64,000 nucleotides of DNA from Streptosporangium sp. NBC_01756 (GCF_035917975.1 NZ_CP109130.1:3038001-3102000), one strand, 5' to 3'; shown: positions 9,663 to 18,283, counted from the stretch's first letter. Program-made: numbers and translations. The notes: a model not told the origin generated them from the sequence alone.

Positions 9663-9788
9663 GAGGGGCGACCCTAGCGAACATCCGACGGATCCCGGGC
9701 CGCGAGGACCGTCATCGGCCCCACCGCATCCGAACAGTGTCCAAAACGCGTTCCAATCGAATTCAAGCGGTCGCACGTCCCGGCGGAC

Positions 9789-11021
9789 TCACCGGCGCGG
9801 CCCCGGCCATCTTGCCATGCGCCTCTCCGGCGCCGGTACGGCGTGCTGCGGGCGGCGGCTGAGCAACACCACGGCTCCGGTGAAGGCGAGCAGCCCACCG
9901 AACAGGCCCGCGCCGTACAGCCAGAGCCGGAACGGATCGGGGCCCGGTCTGGCGGGCTCCTGGGGCTGGGAGCCCGCGCCGAAGTGCTTGCCGACGGGCG
10001 ACGGCGCCTCCGTCGTACGGCCGATCAGCTCGCCCGCCCTGGTGAGCGCCGCACCGGCGTCGACGACGCCGAATCCGACATGATCGTCGTATCCGGCGCC
10101 GGGTGCGGATCCGGCGGTGGAGGTGAGTGCCTGCGACACCAGACTCGGCGATATATCCGGATATTTAGCTTTTATGAGTGCGGCAACCCCCGCCACCAGC
10201 GCGGTCGCCGCACTCGTCCCCTCCGAGGTGCCGTGGTCGCCGCCCGGCGTCACCACCGGCACGCCCACGCCCGGCGCGGAGACCAGGACCGAGAGGTTGT
10301 CGCTGCTGAACGGGGCCGGCCTGCCCCTGGAGTCGACGGCGCCCACCCCGATGACCCCGGAGTATCCGGCGGGGAAGTTCCAGAAGGAGGTGGCGTTGTC
10401 GAGGGCGTAGTCGGAACCGCCGTCGTTTCCGACGGCCGCGACCAGCACCACGCCCCGCGACAGCGCGTAGGAGACCGCCTCGCGCTCGGCCCGGTGCGGC
10501 CCGTAGGCGCCCAGGGACATGCTGACGACCTTGGCCCCGTGGTCGGTGGCGTAGCGGATCGCGCGGGCCAGCGGGCTGTCGGCCCCCGTCCGCTGGTCCT
10601 TCTCCGGCAGGGTGGTCGGGTCTCCGTCGCGCGGCAGCAGGATCACGGGCAGCGAGAGGATCCGGGCCTCGGGCGCGATCCCGAGGAGGCCGCCGTCCCC
10701 CTTGCCCGCTCCGGCGATGAGCGAGGCCATCGCGGTGCCGTGCCCGGCCTCCGTGAGTCCGTCCGCCGAGGTCTCCGAGCCCATCACGGGCCCGGAGACG
10801 ACCCGGCCGCGCAGCTCCGCGACGTCGTCGTCCACCCTGCCGTCCACCAGTGCCACGGTGACGCCCGCTCCCCTGGTGACCTGCCAGGCCCGCTCGACGT
10901 TCATCGCCTTCAGCACCCAGCTCTGGTCCTCACGCACGTCGGCGGCGCCGGCCGGAGCGGCGACCAGCACGGAGAGCGCGACCAGGACGCCCGCCGCCCA
11001 TCCCCGCCGGAGCCTCAGCAC
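9789..11021 (-). CDS. Mycosin-like S8 subtilisin protease (cassette copy A)
   Basis: This is a secreted, membrane-anchored serine protease of the mycosin (MycP) type, about 410 residues. It has an N-terminal signal peptide ending near PAGAADV, the catalytic Asp in VTVALVDGRVD, His in AGHGTAMASLIAG, Ser in GTSAATALVAGVAALIKAKYP, and a C-terminal membrane anchor (LWLYGAGLFGGLLAFTGAVV) with a short Arg-rich tail. The Asp motif is divergent from the usual DTGVD. The GTG at 11021 overlaps the upstream stop by 7 nt and has AGGGA 5 nt upstream. Mycosins normally serve type VII secretion systems, but no EccB-E, EspG or WXG100 gene is nearby. It forms a cassette with the gene at 11015-11968. Confidence 0.88.
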   Translation of the reverse strand: MLRLRRGWAAGVLVALSVLVAAPAGAADVREDQSWVLKAMNVERAWQVTRGAGVTVALVDGRVDDDVAELRGRVVSGPVMGSETSADGLTEAGHGTAMASLIAGAGKGDGGLLGIAPEARILSLPVILLPRDGDPTTLPEKDQRTGADSPLARAIRYATDHGAKVVSMSLGAYGPHRAEREAVSYALSRGVVLVAAVGNDGGSDYALDNATSFWNFPAGYSGVIGVGAVDSRGRPAPFSSDNLSVLVSAPGVGVPVVTPGGDHGTSEGTSAATALVAGVAALIKAKYPDISPSLVSQALTSTAGSAPGAGYDDHVGFGVVDAGAALTRAGELIGRTTEAPSPVGKHFGAGSQPQEPARPGPDPFRLWLYGAGLFGGLLAFTGAVVLLSRRPQHAVPAPERRMARWPGPRR

Positions 11022-11968
11022 ACGTTTCCCTGGGTGCACTGCGGTACGGCGCTGGGCTCGTCCCCCAGCGCGCGGGCGATGCGCCCGGCGACCGCCTGCG
11101 CCGCGGGCCACAACTCGCTGTGCAGGATCTCCTCGTGGGGGATCGACTCCCGGGTGCGGCCGTCGCTGTAACCGGCGGTGGAGAAGACGATGTAGGGCCC
11201 GATCGGGATCCAGCCGTTGCGCTGCCGCTGGGCGGCGCCGAACAGCCCGCTCGCCGTTCCGGGAAACGCCACGGGCCGCACCCCCACCCGGTTGTCCACG
11301 GGGAGTTGGGCGGTCGCGGCGATCCGCGCCTCCTCGTCCCGGAGCACCGCGATGCCCACGGTGATCACGAACGAGGACGACTGGTCCACATAGGTGGCCC
11401 GCAGCAGCGTACGGCAGCCGTACTGGGCGAGGACGGAGCCGGTCGAGGCGTCGACCCCGGCTCTGCAGGGGACCTCGGGAGCGAGGCCGATCCGCCGGGC
11501 GTACTGCTGGGTCCGGCCGAGGCCGATGTACTGCAGCTCGGTGGGGAAGACCATGTCGGTGGTCCAGTTGTGCCAGCGCCCGGCGATGTCGTCCTTGATG
11601 TAGCGGGCCTGCTCGGCGGAGGTCAGCGGCCGGGTCGCGGTCTCGCGGAACAGGCCGGCCGCGCCGGCGAGCACGTCGCTCGCCCCGATCGCCAGGATGA
11701 CGCCCATCAGGATGAGGAAGATCGCACGGAACCGGATCCCCTGTTCCAGGGTCGCCAGCTCCACGCGTTCGGCCGCCAGGCGGTCGTGGCCGGTGGCCGG
11801 CCAGGCCCGGACCCGCCGGGTGCCGCCGGGTGCGGGCGCGCGCCGGCCCTGGGCGCTCCTCAGCCGAGGCGGCGTCCGGGAGCCGCGCGGCGGCCATCCC
11901 TCACGGGCAGGAGGCGCCGAGGCTTGCGGGCGCCGTCCCGGCTCCTGCGGCCGCCCGGGCTTCGACAT
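11015..11968 (-). CDS. Membrane-anchored extracellular protein paired with mycosin A
   Basis: This 317-residue protein has a Pro/Arg-rich cytoplasmic N-terminus of about 75 residues, one membrane segment (FRAIFLILMGVILAIGA) and an extracellular domain of about 220 residues. It is a diverged paralogue of the product at 13322-14056: both share a Cys...GVD...GCR...LRATY(V/I)D block, a PVAFPGT/ALAFPGT motif and a C-terminal Cys pair (CTQGNVC here). Conserved cysteines suggest disulfides outside the membrane. It overlaps the downstream protease gene by 7 nt. I do not recognise a named family; the fixed pairing suggests it is a partner, substrate or regulator of the mycosin. Confidence 0.8.
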   Translation of the reverse strand: MSKPGRPQEPGRRPQASAPPAREGWPPRGSRTPPRLRSAQGRRAPAPGGTRRVRAWPATGHDRLAAERVELATLEQGIRFRAIFLILMGVILAIGASDVLAGAAGLFRETATRPLTSAEQARYIKDDIAGRWHNWTTDMVFPTELQYIGLGRTQQYARRIGLAPEVPCRAGVDASTGSVLAQYGCRTLLRATYVDQSSSFVITVGIAVLRDEEARIAATAQLPVDNRVGVRPVAFPGTASGLFGAAQRQRNGWIPIGPYIVFSTAGYSDGRTRESIPHEEILHSELWPAAQAVAGRIARALGDEPSAVPQCTQGNVC

Positions 11969-12077
11969 ACTCCGATGCTACGTCGGAGGGCCTCGCCACC
12001 CCATCGCCGGAGGGTATTTGTGACGTCGCGTTCCGTGTGGGGCGCCCCTCGCGGCCACCGCGGCCGCGACCGTCCGG

Positions 12078-13328
12078 TCAGCGCACCGGAAGCGGGGGCT
12101 CGGCCGGGTCGTCCGCGGGTCCGTCCACGAGCCGGCCCGCGGACCACACCCGGCCGACGAGGACGACGATCACGGTCAGGGACGCGAACGCGCCGAACCC
12201 GGCGGCCACGGCCACCCCGCCGTAGAGGGTGATCTTGTGCCGGTCGCGGTGGACCACCTGCACCGGGATCGCTCCCATGCCCAGCGGGCGGGCGGGGTCG
12301 TGGCCGGCGCCCCCCTGCGCGGTGAGGGTGTGGCGGGAGATCCTGGCCGCCTCGGCGAGGGCCCGGGGGGCGTTGACCACGCCGAAGCCCATACCGGTGT
12401 CGTAGCCCCCGGCCGGCCGCCGGACCGCCCCGGTGGTGAGCGCCTGCGCGACCAACGCGGGCGACATCTTTGGATATCTCGCTTTGATCAGTGCGGCGAC
12501 TCCGGAGACGAGCGCGGTCGCCTGGGACGTACCGCGGCCGACCCAGTACGCGTCGCCGGGCCCCGCACCCAGGATGTCCACGCCGGGCGCCGCCACCACG
12601 ACGGAGGGGTTCCAGTTGGAGAACGAGGCCCTGCGCAGCCCGCGGTCCGCCGCGGCGACCGAGACCACCCCGGGGAAGGCCGCCGGGTAGGAGTAGGGGG
12701 CGTAGCCGGTGGAGTCGGGCTTGCCCGCCCCGTCGTTGCCCGCCGCCGCGACGAGCACGACGCCCCGCGAGATCGCGTAGCGGATCGCCGCCCGCTCCTC
12801 CTTGGTCGCCAGCTCCTTGGAGATCGACATGTTGATCACGTCCGCGCCCTGGTCCACGGCGTACCTGATGCCCTGGGCCACCACGTTCTCGAACCGCTCG
12901 GCGGTGTTGAACTCCCGGAACCCCGGTTCCTCGTCCTCCAGGATCACCCGGACCGACAGCACCCTCGCCTTGGGGGCGACGCCGACCACACCGTCCGCTC
13001 CCCGGGGCCCGTGCCCATGACCGGAGATGAGCGACGCCATGTAGGTCCCGTGCAACCGCAGAGGGGTGACTCCCGGCGGATTGGCCCCCGTGGTGAAGTC
13101 CTTGCCCACGGTCACCGAGCCTGCCAGGTCTCGGTGGCCGGGGTCCACGCCCGAGTCCAGCACCGCCACCGTCACGCCCCTGCCCTCGGAGATCCGCCAG
13201 GCACGGGGCAGGTCGAGGGTCCGCAGCACCTGGCGCTGGCTCCCCCGCACGTCGTCGGCGTGCGCGGCGGATACCGGCCCCAGCCCGATCAGGACCAGCA
13301 CCATGGCGGCACCGGCCCACCTCAGCAC
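12078..13328 (-). CDS. Mycosin-like S8 subtilisin protease (cassette copy B)
   Basis: This is a second secreted, anchored subtilisin of the mycosin type, about 416 residues. It has a signal peptide ending around AAHADDV, catalytic Asp in VAVLDSGVDPGH, His in LHGTYMASLISG, Ser in GRGTSQATALVSGVAALIKARYP, and a C-terminal membrane helix near GGVAVAAGFGAFASLTVIVV. Its Asp motif is canonical, unlike copy A. The GTG at 13328 is preceded by GAGGAG at 5 nt and overlaps the upstream stop by 7 nt, exactly the arrangement in copy A. A GTG at 13334 is the alternative. No type VII secretion core gene is visible in the window. Confidence 0.9.
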   Translation of the reverse strand: MLRWAGAAMVLVLIGLGPVSAAHADDVRGSQRQVLRTLDLPRAWRISEGRGVTVAVLDSGVDPGHRDLAGSVTVGKDFTTGANPPGVTPLRLHGTYMASLISGHGHGPRGADGVVGVAPKARVLSVRVILEDEEPGFREFNTAERFENVVAQGIRYAVDQGADVINMSISKELATKEERAAIRYAISRGVVLVAAAGNDGAGKPDSTGYAPYSYPAAFPGVVSVAAADRGLRRASFSNWNPSVVVAAPGVDILGAGPGDAYWVGRGTSQATALVSGVAALIKARYPKMSPALVAQALTTGAVRRPAGGYDTGMGFGVVNAPRALAEAARISRHTLTAQGGAGHDPARPLGMGAIPVQVVHRDRHKITLYGGVAVAAGFGAFASLTVIVVLVGRVWSAGRLVDGPADDPAEPPLPVR

Positions 13329-14056
13329 CGCCACTCCTCGGAGAGGCAGTCGGGACGCATGGGCGTGGTCAGGTCGGCGAGGACCCGGTCGGCGATGTCA
13401 CCGGCGAAGGCGAACATGGTCGGCCGCTGCTCCCCGACCGCCTTGCCGGGACGGCCGTCGGTCTGGCCGATCGTGGTCATCACCACGTACGGACCGCCCT
13501 GCCGTACCAGACTGCTCTGCCGTCCCGCCGCGGTGAAGCGGTCGGTGACCGTGCCGGGGAAGGCCAGTGCCCGCAGGCCCGGAGAGGGACGGCCGCCCCT
13601 GGGCAGCGCCGCCCTGGCCTCGGCCGCGCCCGCCTCCCCCGGGAAGGCCGCCACGCCGACGGTGACGACGACGCCCTGGAGCGCGTCGATGTAGGTGGCG
13701 CGCAGGATGCCCCGGCAGCCCGCCCGCCGCAGCGCACCCGCCAGTTTGGTGTCCACGCCTCTGTCGCAGCGGGTCTCGGGCGAGATACCCACCCGATGGG
13801 CACTCTCCTCGCCGCCCTGTTCGGCGGCGTAGCTGACGGCGTCGGGGAAGATCCGCCCCGCGGGCCACACCTGCCAGCGCAGGGCCATCTCGTCGACGGC
13901 GGCACGATCCAGCTCCGCCTGACTGGGACCACGCGTCAGCTCCGCTCCGGCGGTGCTCGAAGCCACCCAGGCCATCGCCGCGCAGATCAGGGTCAGCACG
14001 GACGCCGCGGCCAGCATCGGCCACGGTGGCCGTCGCTGACCTGGGGCTCCGTTCAC
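13322..14056 (-). CDS. Membrane-anchored extracellular protein paired with mycosin B
   Basis: This 244-residue paralogue of the product at 11015-11968 has a short N-terminus, one membrane segment (MLAAASVLTLICAAMAWVA) and an extracellular domain. Shared features are a CDRGVD...AGCRGILRATYID block, ALAFPGT, PYVVMTTIGQTDGR and a C-terminal Cys pair (CLSEEWRC). It lacks the long Pro-rich cytoplasmic tail of its paralogue. The GTG start at 14056 has GAGGGC just upstream. With the protease gene it forms the first of two head-to-tail cassettes. Function unknown. Confidence 0.8.
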   Translation of the reverse strand: MNGAPGQRRPPWPMLAAASVLTLICAAMAWVASSTAGAELTRGPSQAELDRAAVDEMALRWQVWPAGRIFPDAVSYAAEQGGEESAHRVGISPETRCDRGVDTKLAGALRRAGCRGILRATYIDALQGVVVTVGVAAFPGEAGAAEARAALPRGGRPSPGLRALAFPGTVTDRFTAAGRQSSLVRQGGPYVVMTTIGQTDGRPGKAVGEQRPTMFAFAGDIADRVLADLTTPMRPDCLSEEWRC

Positions 14057-14174
14057 GCCCTCGACCTTAATGCGGAGAGGAGGGTGTCATCTGCCGTTCC
14101 GTCTTGATCCGGCATATCGGAGATTCCCTCCCGACGGGGGACGACCGTCGCCCGCCCCGCGCGCCAAACGACAC

Positions 14175-14207
14175 GGCGCCCCGCGGAGCGGTGCTCCGCG
14201 GGGCGCC
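14175..14207 (-). terminator. Terminator hairpin after moeZ
   Basis: A perfect 15-bp inverted repeat, GGCGCCCCGCGGAGC with its complement, closes a 3-nt loop 14 bp past the moeZ stop codon. It separates moeZ from the mycosin cassettes. Confidence 0.85.
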
Positions 14208-14220
14208 GGGCGACAGACGG

Positions 14221-15402
14221 CTAGTAGGTCGGCAGGCTCGGGTCGACCGTCTTGATCCAGCTCAGCACGCCACCGCCCACGTGGACCGCGTCGGAGAAGC
14301 CGGCGTTCTTGACGATCGCCAGGACCTCCGCGGACCGGGCACCGGACTTGCAGTGGAGAACGATCCGCTTGTCCTGCGGGAGCTTCTCCAGCGCGGAGCC
14401 GTTGAGGAACTCGCCCTTGGGGATGAGCACCGCACCGGGGATGGAGACGATCTCGTACTCGTTCGGCTCGCGCACGTCGATGACGTAGATGTTCTCGTCG
14501 GCGTCCTGCAGGGACTTGAGCTCGGCCGCGGTGATCGTGGACCCGGAGGCCGCCTCCTGGGCCTCCTGGGAGACCGCGCCGCAGAACGCCTCGTAGTCCT
14601 CCAGGAGCTCGGTGACCGTCGGGTTCTTGCCGCAGAGCACGCACTCGGGGTCCTTGCGGACCTTGACCGTGCGGTAGTTCATCTCCAGGGCGTCGTAGAT
14701 CATCAGACGGCCGACCAGCGGCTCCCCGATGCCGGTGAGAAGCTTGATGGCCTCGTTGACCTGGATGGAGCCGATCGACGCGCAGAGCACGCCGAGCACG
14801 CCGCCCTCGGCGCAGGAGGGGACCATGCCGGGGGGCGGGGGCTCGGGGTAGAGGCAGCGGTAGCAGGGGCCGTGTTCGGACCAGAAGACGCTGGCCTGGC
14901 CGTCGAAGCGGTAGATGGAGCCCCAGACGTACGGCTTGCCGAGGAGGACGGCCGCGTCGTTCACCATGTAGCGGGTGGCGAAGTTGTCGGTGCCGTCCAC
15001 GATCAGGTCGTACTGAGAGAAGATCTCCATGACGTTGTCGGTGGTGAGCGCCGTGTTGTGGACGACCACGTCGACCAGCGGGTTGATCTCCCTGACGCTG
15101 GCCGCGGCGCTCTCCGCCTTGAGGCGGCCGACGTCCGACTGGCCGTGGATGACCTGACGCTGCAGGTTGGACTCGTCGACCACGTCGAAGTCGATGATCC
15201 CGAGCGTGCCCACGCCCGCGGCCGCGAGGTACAGCAGCGCGGGGGAGCCCAGACCGCCGGCGCCCACACAGAGCACCTTGGCGTTCTTCAGGCGCTTCTG
15301 CCCGGCCATGCCCACGTCGGGGATGATCAGGTGGCGCGAGTAACGGCGCACCTCGTCGACGGTCAGCTCGGCTGCCGGCTCTACCAGCGGTGGCAACGAC
15401 AC
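14221..15402 (-). CDS. moeZ: MoeZ: adenylyltransferase/sulfurtransferase (MoeB/ThiF plus rhodanese)
   Basis: This enzyme activates the C-terminal glycine of ubiquitin-like sulfur carriers (MoaD, ThiS, CysO) by adenylation and passes sulfur through its rhodanese domain, for molybdopterin, thiamine and cysteine synthesis. Residues 1-280 are a ThiF/MoeB domain with VLCVGAGGLGSPALLYLAAA, a DFDVVDESNLQRQ motif, and zinc-type CxxC pairs (CYRC and CVLC). Residues ~285-393 are rhodanese, with the active loop CKSGARS. The total of 393 residues is usual for MoeZ. The GTG at 15402 has GGGAG about 9 nt upstream. Corresponds to Rv3206c in order and architecture. Confidence 0.93.
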   Translation of the reverse strand: MSLPPLVEPAAELTVDEVRRYSRHLIIPDVGMAGQKRLKNAKVLCVGAGGLGSPALLYLAAAGVGTLGIIDFDVVDESNLQRQVIHGQSDVGRLKAESAAASVREINPLVDVVVHNTALTTDNVMEIFSQYDLIVDGTDNFATRYMVNDAAVLLGKPYVWGSIYRFDGQASVFWSEHGPCYRCLYPEPPPPGMVPSCAEGGVLGVLCASIGSIQVNEAIKLLTGIGEPLVGRLMIYDALEMNYRTVKVRKDPECVLCGKNPTVTELLEDYEAFCGAVSQEAQEAASGSTITAAELKSLQDADENIYVIDVREPNEYEIVSIPGAVLIPKGEFLNGSALEKLPQDKRIVLHCKSGARSAEVLAIVKNAGFSDAVHVGGGVLSWIKTVDPSLPTY

Positions 15403-15480
15403 AGTTCTGCTCCCGTTTCAGGGGGTCTTGAGAGGGCGTGCTGAGCGCAGCACACACCACTCACAACCTAATGCGGTGCC

Positions 15481-16389
15481 TCAGTCATTCCCAATCGGGA
15501 CGGAGGCAGTCTCGGCGATCAGGCTCCGCGCCTCCCGGGCCACTCTCCGGGGCAGCTCCATCTGCGCCACGTGCCCGGCGTCGGGCAGCAGCACCAGCCG
15601 CACCCGGGGGAACGTCCGCCCGGCCCGCGCGGCCATGCGCGGGTTGACGAGCCGGTCATGGCGGCCATGGATGACCAGTGTGGGCGCGGTCACCGCGGCC
15701 GCCTGCCGCCACAGGTTCTCCTCGCCGCGCCGGAAATACTCGGTGACGAGACCTCGCGCCGAGCCGACCAGTGCGGCCGCCGCGTACGGCAGGCCGTCCC
15801 TGCGGCGCAGCTCCTCGGCCGCCTCCCGGAGCCGCTCCGGATGGATCCGGCCGAGGTCGGCGTAGCACATGCCCAGCGTGGCGTTGAGCCTGCGCTCGGC
15901 GGGCAGGGCGCTCAACTGCGTCGCGGCCCACTCGCCCAGTCTCGGCACCGCCGACAGGGCCACCCGCGCCGGGCCGTACCTGGGGAGCAGGTCGGGCAGG
16001 GCCGGTGAGATGAGCGTGAGCGAGCGGACCAGCTCCGGACGGGTCGCGGCGACCCGTACGGACACCGCACCGCCCATGGAATTGCCGAACAGGTGAACCG
16101 GCCCCCCGGCGACCCGCTCGATGAGCGCGACGACGGTTCTGCAATAGGCGTCGACGGAATAGTCGCCGCCGGGATCCTCCGGTGAGTGTCCCGCTCCGGG
16201 CAGGTCGATCGCGTGACCGGTGACCACGTCGGACAGTTCGCCCATCAGATCGGTCCAGTTGGTCGCCGAGCCCGCGAGACCGTGCACGTATACGGCGGTC
16301 TCCCGGGCCCCGGGCGGGGTCGACCGCACGTGGATCCGCTGCTCTCCCAGACTGATCAGCTCACCCGGCCAGATCGGGATCGGCTCCAT
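15481..16389 (-). CDS. Alpha/beta-fold hydrolase
   Basis: This is a soluble hydrolase of about 302 residues. The oxyanion/His-Gly motif is VHGLAGSATNW, the nucleophile elbow is GNSMGGAVS, the acid is in HGRHDRLV and the catalytic His in DAGHVAQMELP. The cap region is Arg-rich. The substrate cannot be told; esterases, lipases and ring-cleavage hydrolases share this pattern. The ATG at 16389 is preferred over a GTG at 16428. It lies 78 bp upstream of moeZ on the same strand and is divergent from the secreted-protein array. Confidence 0.88.
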   Translation of the reverse strand: MEPIPIWPGELISLGEQRIHVRSTPPGARETAVYVHGLAGSATNWTDLMGELSDVVTGHAIDLPGAGHSPEDPGGDYSVDAYCRTVVALIERVAGGPVHLFGNSMGGAVSVRVAATRPELVRSLTLISPALPDLLPRYGPARVALSAVPRLGEWAATQLSALPAERRLNATLGMCYADLGRIHPERLREAAEELRRRDGLPYAAAALVGSARGLVTEYFRRGEENLWRQAAAVTAPTLVIHGRHDRLVNPRMAARAGRTFPRVRLVLLPDAGHVAQMELPRRVAREARSLIAETASVPIGND

Positions 16390-16450
16390 GCTCCCCACGT
16401 CCTTCCGTCCTCCCCTGCTCGCCTCCACTCCGACGATAGCCGCCCGCCGC

Positions 16451-16560
16451 AGGTTCGCCTACCAAAAGCGACATTAAAGACATTTAGCAGCAAAACAATT
16501 AATAAGAGTCTAACATTGTCGATAAAGAGATAAGCTAAGGGTAAAAGCCGCCAATCTCCG
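16451..16560 (+). promoter_or_regulatory. AT-rich upstream block of cassette 1 (same block recurs before copies 2-4)
   Basis: A strikingly AT-rich stretch precedes the first secreted-protein gene. Part of it recurs before the other copies: GTCGATAAAGA near 16519 and 17573, GATATTAAA or a close variant, then CTCCGTTTATTGTCC (16556, 17610, 18598 and 19583 regions). These blocks are the likely promoters of each cassette. I cannot assign a sigma factor from the sequence alone. Confidence 0.5.
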
Positions 16561-16597
16561 TTTGTCCCCCAACGTGGGCGGAAATCAAGACTGCGAG

Positions 16598-16651
16598 GGA
16601 TGGACCTTTATGGACCATCCAGGGCATTTTCCAATTACTCCGGAAAATGTC
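16598..16651 (+). promoter_or_regulatory. Two-hairpin 5' leader, cassette 1
   Basis: Hairpin 1 pairs 16598-16606 with 16612-16620 with one A-A mismatch. Hairpin 2 pairs 16623-16634 with 16640-16651, its two innermost positions unpaired. The ribosome binding site AAGGGGG follows about 25 nt later. The same two hairpins, with compensatory changes, precede copies 2-4. Confidence 0.65.
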
Positions 16652-16687
16652 AGTGAGGGCAACCGATCCTTTCAAGGGGGAAACGCA

Positions 16688-17056
16688 ATGCCCATGTTCA
16701 AGAGCGTCTTCGCAGGACTCGCGATCAGCACCGCGCTGGCCGGCGGAATCGTCAGCCTCGGCGCGGCGACCACCATGACCACCGCCAACGCGGCCGTGGC
16801 CCAGACCACGGCCGCCGGCTTCCAGGCCTGGGGCGGCGGCTGCGGCGGCGGCTGCCACAATGACCGCCGCTACGAGCGCAGGCACTTCAGGCTGAGGATC
16901 TTCACCAACAACCGCAACCACAACGACGTCAAGGGCGACAACGACCAGGCTCAGGCTCAGCGGCAGTTCCAGTGGGACCGCCGGAGCGAAGACGGTCGTA
17001 GGGGCGGCGGTGGCGGCGACGCCACCACTCCTCCTCCCCTCGGCGGCGGCCTGTAG
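16688..17056 (+). CDS. Secreted Gly/Cys-rich small protein, array copy 1
   Basis: This is a 122-residue secreted protein of unknown function. It starts MPMFKSVFAGLAISTALAGG, has a signal peptide of about 36 residues with a likely AxA cleavage after TTANA, then a short Gly/Cys core (GGGCGGGC, two Cys), an Arg-rich segment with RLRIFTNN, a conserved GDNDQAQAQRQFQW block and a Gly/Pro-rich tail unique to this copy. The ATG is set by AAGGGGG 8 nt upstream and by the match with the other copies. The signal peptide is near-identical in all four copies while the core differs. Confidence 0.85.
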   Translation: MPMFKSVFAGLAISTALAGGIVSLGAATTMTTANAAVAQTTAAGFQAWGGGCGGGCHNDRRYERRHFRLRIFTNNRNHNDVKGDNDQAQAQRQFQWDRRSEDGRRGGGGGDATTPPPLGGGL

Positions 17057-17095
17057 TCACCCAGCCGGGACCGCGCTCCAATCGGGGCGCGGCGC

Positions 17096-17240
17096 GTGGT
17101 CGGCATTTCTGACCACCTGCGAACCGGATTCACGGTTGCAATGAGCTCGGACCCATGGCGGGAGGGCCGAGCGCCCGCATTCTCCGCGACCGTCGTCATC
17201 CGCGAGAGGACGGCGGTCGCGGAGAGAACGCGGGCGCCCC
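17096..17240 (+). ncRNA. Conserved structured 3' region, cassette 1
   Basis: Three nested elements follow the stop: a GTGGTC/GACCAC hairpin (17096-17116), an ACCG/CGGT hairpin, then a long two-tier stem in which GCGCCCGC (17171-17178) pairs with 17230-17237 and TCTCCGCGACCG (17181-17192) pairs perfectly with 17214-17225. Equivalent elements with changed but still pairing bases follow copies 2-4. It could be a stable 3' UTR or a separate small RNA. Confidence 0.5.
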
Positions 17241-17302
17241 GGAAAAGGCCCAGGGAACCGGTGCTCAGCCGATGGTGAAACCGGTTGTCCATGGCATTTC
17301 GG

Positions 17303-17340
17303 ATGGGGGCTTCGCGACTTCCAGAGCGCGGGGCCCCCAT
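17303..17340 (+). terminator. Terminator hairpin, cassette 1
   Basis: ATGGGGGC at 17303-17310 pairs with GCCCCCAT at 17333-17340, with a further CGCG pair inside. Cognate hairpins end the other three cassettes. Confidence 0.75.
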
Positions 17341-17372
17341 TCCATGGAGAGCACGGCCGACCGGCGAGCCAC

Positions 17373-17560
17373 TCGTGCCCGACGGCCACCTCCGGGGAGA
17401 CGTCATTCTCCCCTGCACCATTTCAGTCGCATGATCTGGCCGGAACTCCATCCCTCCCGCGTCCTTGCCTGCCTTTTTCCCGCGACCCCGGCACCGGCAG
17501 TCGGAAGGGCCGTGGCATGAGCCGGAATCCCCTCTATCGCGAGGGCAGTACCCCTGCAAG
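17373..17560 (-). pseudogene. Decayed ku 3'-end remnant after cassette 1
   Basis: The spacer DNA aligns with the last ~60 codons of ku. CGACCGGCG and TGCCCGACGGC match the region around the true ku stop, and GGGGAGACGTCATTCTCC matches the ku segment near 20423-20440. The frame is destroyed. It is the most diverged of the three remnants. Confidence 0.55.
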
Positions 17561-17650
17561 CCACCTTCCTGGTCGATAAAGAAATAGCCGATATTAAAGG
17601 CAAAAAATCTCCGTTTATCGTCCGATATGACTGGAAATCAAGTCTCTGGG

Positions 17651-17704
17651 GGGTGGTCCATTACGGACCATCCGCGACATTTCCCAGCAACTCTGGGAAA
17701 CGTC
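17651..17704 (+). promoter_or_regulatory. Two-hairpin 5' leader, cassette 2
   Basis: Hairpin 1: GGGTGGTCC (17651-17659) pairs with GGACCATCC (17665-17673) with no mismatch apart from one G-U. Hairpin 2: GACATTTCCCAG (17676-17687) pairs with 17693-17704 with one mismatch. The inner CAG/CTG of hairpin 2 replaces CAA/TTG of copy 3, a compensatory change. Confidence 0.65.
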
Positions 17705-17740
17705 AGTGAGGGCAACAAATCCTTTCAAGGGGGAAACGCA

Positions 17741-18058
17741 ATGCCCATGTTCAAGAGCGTCTTCGCAGGACTCGCGATCAGCACCGCACTGGCCGGCGGA
17801 ATCGTCAGCCTCGGCGCGGCGACCACCATGACCACCGCCAACGCGGCCGTGGCCCAGACCACCATCGTCGGCTTCCAGACCTGCGGCGGCGGCTGCGGCG
17901 GCGGCTGGGGCGGCTGCCGCCGCGAGCACCGCTGCGAAAACCACCGTTTCCGGCTGCGGATCCACACCAACAACGACAACCGCAACATCGTCCGGGGCGA
18001 CAACGACCAGGCGCAGGCCGAGCGTCAGTTCCAGTGGAACCGGCACGACGAGGACTGA
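17741..18058 (+). CDS. Secreted Gly/Cys-rich small protein, array copy 2
   Basis: This is a 105-residue secreted protein with the same signal peptide as copy 1 and cleavage expected after TANA. The mature part has four Cys in a CGGGCGGGWGGC-type core followed by RREHRCENHRF, then RLRIHTNNDN and RGDNDQAQAERQFQW, ending in an acidic HDED tail. AAGGGGG lies 8 nt before the ATG. Function unknown. The Cys/His content would suit disulfides or metal binding, which is inference only. Confidence 0.85.
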   Translation: MPMFKSVFAGLAISTALAGGIVSLGAATTMTTANAAVAQTTIVGFQTCGGGCGGGWGGCRREHRCENHRFRLRIHTNNDNRNIVRGDNDQAQAERQFQWNRHDED

Positions 18059-18076
18059 CCGGCCCGAACGCAGCGT

Positions 18077-18218
18077 GTGGTCAAGACGTCTGACCACACG
18101 CGACCGGTTCGCGGTCGCGACGAACTCCGGCCCAGGACCGAACAGCCGGGCGCCCGCATTCGCTGAGACCGCCGCCCTCGCCAAGAAGTCGGCGACCACA
18201 CAGAGAACACGGGCGCCC
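18077..18218 (+). ncRNA. Conserved structured 3' region, cassette 2
   Basis: GTGGTCA (18077-18083) pairs with TGACCAC (18091-18097). CGCGACCG pairs with CGGTCGCG just after. GGGCGCCCG (18148-18156) pairs with CGGGCGCCC (18210-18218) around a partly paired interior. Layout and order match cassette 1. Confidence 0.5.
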
Positions 18219-18283
18219 GGAAACGGGCTCGAGAATCCGGCGCTCAGCCGAGGGCGACACTGATCGTCCACGGCATTCCGGGT

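Noticed and set aside
9789-13328. Complete type VII secretion locus
   Set aside because: Only mycosin-like proteases are present; no EccB-E, WXG100 or EspG-type gene is seen.
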